Part shown: piece by piece, positions 16,074 through 21,648 of the stretch
Position numbering within the stretch: the first letter of the stretch is position 1
Layout of the letters: every line of letters starts with the position of its first letter
Assembly (NCBI GenBank): GCA_900642245.1
Contig: CAAAJI010000538.1
Location: 1 to 32,998 of the forward strand
DNA length: 32,998 bases
From: Fragilaria radians
Lineage: Eukaryota > Bacillariophyta > Fragilariophyceae > Fragilariales > Fragilariaceae
Direction of reading: 5' to 3'
Program-made: the position numbers and the translations under genes
The notes under the pieces: model-generated
Told to the model about the DNA's origin: nothing
The model's input: the letters and a program-made list of their open reading frames with translations, nothing else
Database searches by the model: none

Positions 16074-17335
16074 TGCCGATCCGCGAAATCAATTTCGACG
16101 GGATCATCGGCCCCAGCCACAATTATGCGGGCTTGAGTCTTGGTAATCTCGCCTCGACCACGCATCGCGGCGAGGTCTCGCAGCCACGCGCAGCGGCATT
16201 GCAGGGCATCGAGAAGATGCGTGCCAACCTCGCGCTGGGGCTGGCCCAGGGGTTGTTCGTCCCGCAACCTCGGCCCGCGCACCCGTGGCTGGCCGACCTT
16301 GGCACCGACATTTCCGGCGCCGAGCCCGACATCGCGGCCAATGCAATGAGCGCGTCGGCCATGTGGGCGGCCAATGCCGCGACCGTCAGCCCGTCCCCGG
16401 ACACGGCCGATGGCCGCTGCCATCTGACGGTCGCGAACCTGCGCACCATGCCCCACCGCAGCCACGAATGGCATGCGACCCTGGCCCAACTCGAAGTGGC
16501 CTTTTCCAACCCCGCATTTGCCGTGCACGGGCCGGTCCCGCCGGCATTCGGCGACGAGGGAGCGGCCAACCACATGCGGCTCAGCGCCCGGCACGGCGAG
16601 CCCGGGATCGAACTGTTCGTCTATGGCCGGACCGGCGGCCCCTTCCCTGCCCGCCAGCATATCGAAGCCTCGAAGGCGATCGCGCGCCGGCATCGGCTCG
16701 ATCCCGCGCGAACGCTGTTCGTCGAGCAGTCCGAGGAAGCGATTGCGGCGGGCGCATTCCACAATGACGTGGTCGCCGTGGCCAATGAACGCGTGCTGTT
16801 CGCTCATGCGCGGGCATTTGCCGACCGCGACGGTACGTTGGCCGCGGTCGGTCGGTTGATGCCGGATGTGGAGATAGTCGAGGTGCCCGATAATGAGGTG
16901 CCCTTGGCCGACGCGATCCGATCCTATCTGTTCAACGCGCAGCTGGTGACGACGCCCGACGGCGCGACCACCTTGATCGTTCCGGAGGAAGCGCGCGAGA
17001 CGCCCTCGGTGTGGGCCTGGATCGATCGCCACCTGCAGTCGAACGGAGCGATCCGGCGGGTCGAGGTGGTCGACGTGCGCCAGTCGATGGCCAACGGCGG
17101 CGGCCCCGCCTGCCTGCGCCTGCGGGTGGCGTGCGATCCGGAGCTGGTCGACCCGAGATTCCTCGTGGACAAGGCCAAGCTCGACCGGATTGCAGCAACG
17201 ATTTCCCGATCCTGGCCGGAGGAAATCGCTCCGGGCGATTTGCAACGTCCGTCGCTGGTCGGAACCGTGGAGCAGGCGCGTTCATCGTTGCTCGACGTCT
17301 TGGAACTGGACCAGCTGGAGAGTCGGATCCGTTAA
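16073..17335 (+). CDS. astB: N-succinylarginine dihydrolase
   Basis: Second enzyme of the AST pathway: N-succinylarginine and water give N-succinylornithine, CO2 and two ammonia. It has 420 residues with a guanidine-modifying-enzyme fold. Catalytic residues by motif are Glu162 (FGDEGAANH), His230 (GAFHNDVV) and Cys347 (GGPACLRL). The N-terminus EINFDGIIGPSHNYAGLSLGN is highly characteristic. The same frame is open far upstream inside astA, but the start is fixed at 16073 by the conserved MPIREINFDG and the TGATG overlap. The stop codon lies within the stem of the terminator that ends the operon. astC, astD and astE are not in the window. Confidence 0.96.
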   Translation: MPIREINFDGIIGPSHNYAGLSLGNLASTTHRGEVSQPRAAALQGIEKMRANLALGLAQGLFVPQPRPAHPWLADLGTDISGAEPDIAANAMSASAMWAANAATVSPSPDTADGRCHLTVANLRTMPHRSHEWHATLAQLEVAFSNPAFAVHGPVPPAFGDEGAANHMRLSARHGEPGIELFVYGRTGGPFPARQHIEASKAIARRHRLDPARTLFVEQSEEAIAAGAFHNDVVAVANERVLFAHARAFADRDGTLAAVGRLMPDVEIVEVPDNEVPLADAIRSYLFNAQLVTTPDGATTLIVPEEARETPSVWAWIDRHLQSNGAIRRVEVVDVRQSMANGGGPACLRLRVACDPELVDPRFLVDKAKLDRIAATISRSWPEEIAPGDLQRPSLVGTVEQARSSLLDVLELDQLESRIR

Positions 17336-17364
17336 CACTTATGCCCTAGTGTTAACGGTTTTTT
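17329..17364 (+). terminator. intrinsic terminator of the M20-astA-astB operon
   Basis: CCGTTAACACT (17329-17339) and AGTGTTAACGG (17348-17358) form a perfect 11-bp stem with an 8-base loop, followed by six T (17359-17364). The astB TAA is inside the left arm, so termination begins within the coding sequence. Confidence 0.88.
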
Positions 17365-17367
17365 GGC

Positions 17368-17392
17368 GGAACTCCGGTAATGGCACGACGTT
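17368..17392 (+). promoter_or_regulatory. EcfG-type (general stress response) promoter
   Basis: GGAAC at 17368-17372 and CGTT at 17389-17392 are separated by 16 bases, matching the alphaproteobacterial EcfG consensus GGAAC-N16/17-CGTT. It directly precedes the small membrane protein gene at 17402 and follows a strong terminator, so it would start a new transcript. The leader would be only a few bases long. An overlapping TGGCACG-N4-TTGCT (17381-17396) also resembles a sigma-54 site. Confidence 0.6.
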
Positions 17393-17401
17393 TGCTTAAC
17401 C

Positions 17402-17743
17402 ATGACGATGTTAAAGCGTATTGCCCGGCTGTTCACCATCAAGACCCGCTTCGAAGCGTTTCTGGTTACCTACGCAATCGCCGTCGGAGCGATCGAACGC
17501 GGCCGCCACTACATGGATGTTTATCCCGGGAATGCCGGCGTGATGCTCGCCGTAGTATGCACCGGGGTGGTCTTCATCGCTGGTGCCAAATTGCTTGATT
17601 CAGTGAAAGCGGACCAGGCCGCTGGACTGCCCGTTCGAACACCCGCGCGGGTGGCACCGCGCCGCCGAATCAGTCGTAATCGACCCAGACGAGCCCCGCT
17701 GCATTCCGCCGCAAGGTCACGAGCTTCACGTCACACAGATTGA
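17402..17743 (+). CDS. small conserved-type membrane protein, unknown function
   Basis: An ORF of 113 codons. The N-terminal half, LKRIARLFTIKTRFEAFLV, leads into a hydrophobic segment (TYAIAVGAIERG), then YPGNAGVMLAVVCTGVVFIAGAKLL as a second helix. The C-terminal third is basic and Pro/Arg-rich and lies antisense to the end of the next gene, so the true protein may be shorter or the frame may slip. ATGs at 17402 and 17408 are both possible; with the promoter just upstream the mRNA would be nearly leaderless. I do not recognise a named family. Control by the general stress response is inferred. Confidence 0.6.
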   Translation: MTMLKRIARLFTIKTRFEAFLVTYAIAVGAIERGRHYMDVYPGNAGVMLAVVCTGVVFIAGAKLLDSVKADQAAGLPVRTPARVAPRRRISRNRPRRAPLHSAARSRASRHTD

Positions 17744-18017
17744 CGCCGTTCCAGGTTACCGTTGCGCCGGTCGATAGGGTCGCCCGCAGGTCGAATGCGC
17801 AGTCCGGATCGGCGAACGAAACGGGCGCAGCTTTTCCGATTGGTGCCGAAACCGGCAGCGTTTGCCATTGTGCCTTGCCAACCCGGCGAATGGCGATCTG
17901 CGAGATATCGGCCCCGACCGCATTGACCACCGAGAAGCTCGACACTCCGCCCAACGCCGGAGCGGCGGGAACAAGGGCCATCAAGATGGCCAGGAGGAAG
18001 AGTGCGACCGGTTTCAT
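17670..18017 (-). CDS. secreted protein of unknown function with two cysteines
   Basis: A protein of 115 residues. The N-terminus MKPVALFLLAILMALVPAAP is a clear signal peptide, with probable cleavage after ALG near residue 23. The mature part is a compact, beta-rich sequence with two cysteines (DPDCAFDL and NLCDVKL) that could form a disulfide in the periplasm. It ends LVWVDYD. Its 3' end overlaps the plus-strand small membrane gene by 74 bases. No family is recognised and the start has only a weak ribosome site. Confidence 0.7.
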   Translation of the reverse strand: MKPVALFLLAILMALVPAAPALGGVSSFSVVNAVGADISQIAIRRVGKAQWQTLPVSAPIGKAAPVSFADPDCAFDLRATLSTGATVTWNGVNLCDVKLVTLRRNAAGLVWVDYD

Positions 18018-18098
18018 CGGCTTAAAATAATCCTGATTGAACGTTTCTCAAAGCGATTCCGGAAAATTCGTTTCAATCACGGAATAAAAATATGGATA

Positions 18099-18113
18099 TT
18101 AACCATCCGTTAG
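18099..18113. promoter_or_regulatory. CtrA-like site (TTAA-N7-TTAG)
   Basis: TTAACCATCCGTTAG matches the CtrA full-site pattern TTAA-N7-TTAA with one mismatch, and begins with the CtrA half-site word TTAACCAT. It lies between the divergent starts at 18017 and 18156, so it could control either gene. Sphingomonads carry CtrA; binding is inferred. Confidence 0.4.
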
Positions 18114-18155
18114 GGCAACCATCGCATCTTCGTGCCGTCCTGGGGAGTGACGTTC

Positions 18156-18314
18156 ATGGAGTCGAACCTGCGCTATTATCAACGCCGCGCCGCCGAAGAG
18201 CGGATGGCGGCCCGACGCGCAGTGACGGCGCAGGCGCGCGACTGGCACGCCAAGCTGGCGACCGAGTTTGCAAGCAGGGCGGAGGCCAGCATTCCCGTCG
18301 CAATGACGGCCTGA
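18156..18314 (+). CDS. small basic protein of 52 residues, unknown function
   Basis: The reading frame begins ATGGAGTCGAACCTG with a good GGGGAG ribosome site eight bases upstream; a longer start at 18132 has none. The peptide is helical and charged: MESNLRYYQRRAAEERMAAR, then AVTAQARDWHAKLATEFASR. Tyr-Tyr/Arg-rich proteins of this kind are common as small uncharacterised proteins in sphingomonads, from memory of the group. There is no membrane segment. The CtrA-like site lies about 45 bases upstream. Confidence 0.68.
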   Translation: MESNLRYYQRRAAEERMAARRAVTAQARDWHAKLATEFASRAEASIPVAMTA

Positions 18315-18375
18315 AGCAGCGCCCGACCGGCCCGCGGCGCATCCGCAGGCCACCGTCTTCCCATCGAGATGAAAT

Positions 18376-18452
18376 TGGCGCGCCCGGAACGATTCGAACG
18401 TCCGACCCTCAGATTCGTAGTCTGATGCTCTATCCAGCTGAGCTACGGGCGC
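18376..18452 (-). tRNA. tRNA-Arg (anticodon ACG)
   Basis: The complement reads GCGCCCGTAGCTCAGCTGGA and closes with CGGGCGC, discriminator G and an encoded CCA (77 bases). The acceptor stem pairs GCGCCCG with CGGGCGC. The anticodon arm is TCAGA-CTACGAA-TCTGA, giving anticodon ACG (read as ICG). D arm (GCTC/GAGC) and T arm with GTTCGAATC are normal. Confidence 0.97.
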
Positions 18453-18557
18453 GCGGCAGGGGCGACATAGGGGCAAGGTCTGAGGCGCGCAACCCCTCGG
18501 CGGGCAAGCAATGGCCGCGCGTTGCGTGACGCCGCAGGCCGCCTTACACCATCGTCG

Positions 18558-19055
18558 ATGAAAGCTTTCGTTCCCCTGCTCGCGCTTGGCCTGGCCGCCT
18601 GTGCTGCCTCGTCCGCAGTTGAGCCTTCGCTCGCGCGGCGGCCGGCCGAAGCGATCGATCCGCGGCTTCCGATCGCGTCGGAGCCGACGCTTGGCCCGGT
18701 CGATGCGGCGCTTACCGCTCAGTTGTCGCAATTGGTGACGCAGGGAAATGCGGGAGGCCGGACATTCGACGCCGAGGTCGGCCGGGTACAGGCGCTGGTC
18801 GAGTCCGCAGGCCCATCCCAGTCGGAGAGTTGGATCGTGGCGCAGCAGGCTTTGTCAGGCCTGGAGGCCGCACGAGCAGAGACCACCAGAGCACTGAGTG
18901 ATGTCGACGCGATCGCCGCGAACCGGATTCAGAGCGGCGCGGGATTGACCTATTCCGACCAGTCCGCAGTCGAGGCGGCTGCAACAGAACTTCGTACGAT
19001 CGCCGATCGCCAGGCCACGATCATCGATCAGTTGGGCACGCGGCTCGCGCGCTAG
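18558..19055 (+). CDS. lipoprotein of unknown function
   Basis: A protein of 165 residues. The signal peptide MKAFVPLLALGLAAC carries a lipobox (LAAC) with lipidated Cys15. The mature chain is alanine- and glutamine-rich and mostly helical, for example QQALSGLEAARAETTRALSD and AATELRTIADRQATIIDQLG, which suggests a coiled-coil envelope protein. An in-frame ATG at 18522 exists, but the lipobox fixes the start at 18558. The last bases overlap, tail to tail, the end of the GNAT gene. Function not recognised. Confidence 0.82.
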   Translation: MKAFVPLLALGLAACAASSAVEPSLARRPAEAIDPRLPIASEPTLGPVDAALTAQLSQLVTQGNAGGRTFDAEVGRVQALVESAGPSQSESWIVAQQALSGLEAARAETTRALSDVDAIAANRIQSGAGLTYSDQSAVEAAATELRTIADRQATIIDQLGTRLAR

Positions 19056-19624
19056 GCCAGCGCAGCCGCTCGGGCGGCCGGCCACTGGTCGGCGTCGATG
19101 CGGTAGACGATCGTCGGATTGAGGTCCGGCCCATAATTGGGATCGAAATAATCGAGATCGGGGCGGCGGGTCATCCCGAGGCGCTCCATCAAGCCCCAGC
19201 TCGCGCTATTGCCGATGACGGTCAACGCCACCACGTGCGGCGCGGCGAAGCGGCCAAAGGCCAGGTCCAGCGACGCGATGGCGGCCTCCTTGGCGATGCC
19301 CATCCCCCACGCTTCCTGACGAAGCCGCCAGCCGATTTCCATGTCGCCGGGCATGGGTGCGCCCTGGGAGTTGACCCGCTTGAGCCCGCAGAAGCCGAGC
19401 ACCATGCCATCCGACTTGCGCTCGACGATCCAGAAGGTGTGGTGGTAATCCCGCTGGTAGCCCGCGAGCCGCTCGAACGCGAACGTATAAGTCTCCTCGC
19501 TCTGAACCCCGCCGAGCCACTGCATCACCGCCTGGCTGTTGAGATGCTCGAGGAACACGGCGCGGTCGGACTCCCTCCAATCGCGAAGGATCAATCGCTC
19601 TGTTTCGGCGACCCGCTCAGCCAT
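19052..19624 (-). CDS. GNAT-family N-acetyltransferase (RimJ/RimL-like)
   Basis: A protein of 190 residues of the Acetyltransf_3 type: AETERLILRDWRESDRAVF at the start, WIVERKSDGMVLGFCGL in the core, EIGWRLRQEAWGMGIAKEA as the acetyl-CoA loop, and the late NSASWGLMERLGM motif. It uses acetyl-CoA to acetylate an amine, possibly a protein N-terminus or a small molecule; the target cannot be read. Its ATG overlaps the 3' end of hemB by eight bases, so the two are co-translated. No link to haem synthesis is evident. Confidence 0.9.
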   Translation of the reverse strand: MAERVAETERLILRDWRESDRAVFLEHLNSQAVMQWLGGVQSEETYTFAFERLAGYQRDYHHTFWIVERKSDGMVLGFCGLKRVNSQGAPMPGDMEIGWRLRQEAWGMGIAKEAAIASLDLAFGRFAAPHVVALTVIGNSASWGLMERLGMTRRPDLDYFDPNYGPDLNPTIVYRIDADQWPAARAAALA

Positions 19625-20609
19625 TGATCAGCCGTGCGGCGACCGGGGCGTGGTAGGTCAGGACGCCGGTCGCCCCGGCCCGCTTGAAGGCGATCAGCGT
19701 CTCGAGCACCAGGGCGTCGCGGTCGCCGGCCCCGGCCGCCGCCGCCGCCTCGATCATCGCATATTCGCCGGACACTGCATAAGCGAACGTCGGCGCACCG
19801 AATGTGTCTTTCACGCGGGCGAGAACGTCGAGGTAGGCCAGGCCGGGCTTGACCATCACCATGTCGGCGCCCTCGGCGAGGTCCAGTTCGACTTCGCGCA
19901 GGGCCTCGGCGACATTGGCCGGGTCCATCTGGTACGTGCGCTTGTCGAACTTGAGCAGCCCGCGCGAACCGACCGCGTCGCGGAACGGGCCGTAGAAGGC
20001 CGAGGCATATTTGGCGGCGTAGGCCATGATGGCGACGTCGCAGTGGCCGTCCGCTTCGAGCGCGCCGCGGATCGCGCCGACGCGGCCGTCCATCATGTCC
20101 GAGGGGGCGACGATGTCCGCGCCGGCCGCGGCCTGGACCAACGCCTGGTCGACCAGCATGGCGACGGTGGGGTCATTCGTCACACTGCGAGCATCATGTG
20201 ACAGCAGGCCGTCGTGGCCGTGGCTGGTGTAAGGATCGAGGGCGACGTCGGTCAGGATCCCGACCTCGGGGACCGCGTCCTTGATGGTCCGGATGGCTCG
20301 GCAGATGAGGTTGTCGGGGTTGAGCGCCTCGCGTGCGTCGTCGCTGCGCAAGGTGGTGGGCGTATTGGGGAAAAGCGCAATGCACGGAATGCCGAGGTCG
20401 CGCGCTTCGCGGGCCACAGCGGCCAGCCGGTCGACGCTCCAGCGGGATACGCCCGGGAGCGAGCCGATCGGCTCTTCCAGGTCTTTCCCATCGGCGATGA
20501 ACAACGGCCAGATGAGGTCGCTCGGGTGCAGCCGATGTTCGGCCAGCATCGACCGGATCCACGGTGACGAGCGGCCGCGGCGAAGGCGGCAGGCGGGGAA
20601 AGACGACAT
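19617..20609 (-). CDS. hemB: delta-aminolevulinic acid dehydratase (porphobilinogen synthase)
   Basis: Condenses two 5-aminolevulinate molecules to porphobilinogen in tetrapyrrole synthesis. It has 330 residues. The Schiff-base lysines are Lys254 (MVMVKPGLAYLD) and Lys200 (AYAAKYASAFYGPFRDA). The zinc-binding cysteines of the E. coli type are replaced in DVALDPYTSHGHDG (Ala123, Asp125, Asp133), so this is the zinc-independent, magnesium-activated class, as in Pseudomonas and many alphaproteobacteria. It is divergent from the lipid kinase, with 25 bases between the starts. Confidence 0.97.
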   Translation of the reverse strand: MSSFPACRLRRGRSSPWIRSMLAEHRLHPSDLIWPLFIADGKDLEEPIGSLPGVSRWSVDRLAAVAREARDLGIPCIALFPNTPTTLRSDDAREALNPDNLICRAIRTIKDAVPEVGILTDVALDPYTSHGHDGLLSHDARSVTNDPTVAMLVDQALVQAAAGADIVAPSDMMDGRVGAIRGALEADGHCDVAIMAYAAKYASAFYGPFRDAVGSRGLLKFDKRTYQMDPANVAEALREVELDLAEGADMVMVKPGLAYLDVLARVKDTFGAPTFAYAVSGEYAMIEAAAAAGAGDRDALVLETLIAFKRAGATGVLTYHAPVAARLING

Positions 20610-20634
20610 GACGGCCGTCTAGCCCGAGGAAGGG

Positions 20635-21561
20635 ATGGAAAGAAAGAGCCGCGCCATGCATTGGGCAGCAATGAACGATTCACTTCCGAAACAGGCGATC
20701 CTGATCGTCAACGCCATGAGCCGCCGCGGCGCCGACGTGTTCGACGAAGTGCGCGCCAAGCTCGAACTGGCAGGAGTCGAGTTGATCGACGCGATCGCGG
20801 TCGACGAGCCGGGCGAGATGGACCAGACCGTGATCGACGCGGTGGCGAGGGCCCCGATGGTGATCATCGGCGGCGGCGACGGCAGCCTGTCGAGCACGAT
20901 CGACCATTTCGTGGGCAAGGACACGGTCTTCGCGATCCTGCCGCTGGGCACCGCCAACAGCTTCGCCAAGACGATGGGCATGGCGCCCGACGTGGATTCG
21001 GCGGTCGACGTAATTGCCAACGGACGGCGGCGGCGGATCGACCTTGGCATCATCGACGGCGATTATTTCGTCAATGCGGCGGCGCTCGGCCTGTCGCCCT
21101 TGATCGCCGACACGGTGCCGCACAAGCTCAAGCGCTACCTGGGAATGGTCGGTTACCTGATCTGGGCCGCCCGAAGTGCGTTCCATTTCCGCCCGTTCCG
21201 CCTGCGCATCACGCTCGACGACGGAACCCTGGTCAAGGCGTGGGCGACCGAGGCGCGGATCGCCAACGGCACCCACCATGGCGGGGTCGAACTGGTCGAA
21301 AGCCAGGAGGTCGATTCGGGCGAGATCGTCATCCAGGCGGTGACCGGAAAGAGCATCGTCGGACTGATGTGGAGCTGGTTTTCGACCCTGTTCAAATTGA
21401 GAGGGCGCGCGCAGACGGTGACGGAGTGGCGTGGCCAGTCGCTTCGGCTGGAAGCAAGGCCGCGGCAGAAGATTTCAATCGACGGCGAGATTGCGGCTAA
21501 AACCCCGGTGACGGTGTGCGTCGCCAAGGGCGCGATGGAAGTGGCAGCGCCGCGGCTCTAG
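20635..21561 (+). CDS. YegS/diacylglycerol-kinase-like lipid kinase
   Basis: A soluble ATP-dependent lipid kinase of 308 residues. QAILIVNAMSRRG opens the catalytic domain, the nucleotide loop is VIIGGGDGSLSS, and LPLGTANSFAKTM is the second signature. The C-terminal beta-sandwich contains KISIDGEIAAKTPV. It probably phosphorylates diacylglycerol or a related lipid. Starts at 20635, 20656 and 20671 are all possible; the first has GAGGAAGG directly against it, which is very close, so a later ATG may be real. It ends at the palindromic repeat pair before the valS terminus. Confidence 0.88.
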   Translation: MERKSRAMHWAAMNDSLPKQAILIVNAMSRRGADVFDEVRAKLELAGVELIDAIAVDEPGEMDQTVIDAVARAPMVIIGGGDGSLSSTIDHFVGKDTVFAILPLGTANSFAKTMGMAPDVDSAVDVIANGRRRRIDLGIIDGDYFVNAAALGLSPLIADTVPHKLKRYLGMVGYLIWAARSAFHFRPFRLRITLDDGTLVKAWATEARIANGTHHGGVELVESQEVDSGEIVIQAVTGKSIVGLMWSWFSTLFKLRGRAQTVTEWRGQSLRLEARPRQKISIDGEIAAKTPVTVCVAKGAMEVAAPRL

Positions 21562-21642
21562 TTCCCCGGCGCAGGCCGGGGTCCAGGCGCGAAGCGAGTG
21601 AATGGCGCCCGCGCCATCCTGGGCCCCGGCCTTCGCCGGGGA
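21562..21642. repeat. inverted pair of palindromic GC-rich repeats (REP-like), probable bidirectional terminator
   Basis: The left unit 21562-21587 (CCCCGGC-gcag-GCCGGGG then TCCAGG) and the right unit 21618-21642 (CCTGGG then CCCCGGC-cttc-GCCGGGG) are inverse copies. Each folds alone into a 7-bp stem with a 4-base loop, and together they can form a long cruciform. They lie between the convergent ends of the lipid kinase and valS, where they can stop transcription from both sides. Confidence 0.75.
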
Positions 21643-21648
21643 GCAGTC

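Noticed and set aside
17381..17396. sigma-54 promoter as the main call
   Set aside because: TGGCACG-N4-TTGCT fits the consensus, but its start point would fall at or after the gene's ATG. The overlapping EcfG element fits the gene start better, so sigma-54 is kept only as a note.
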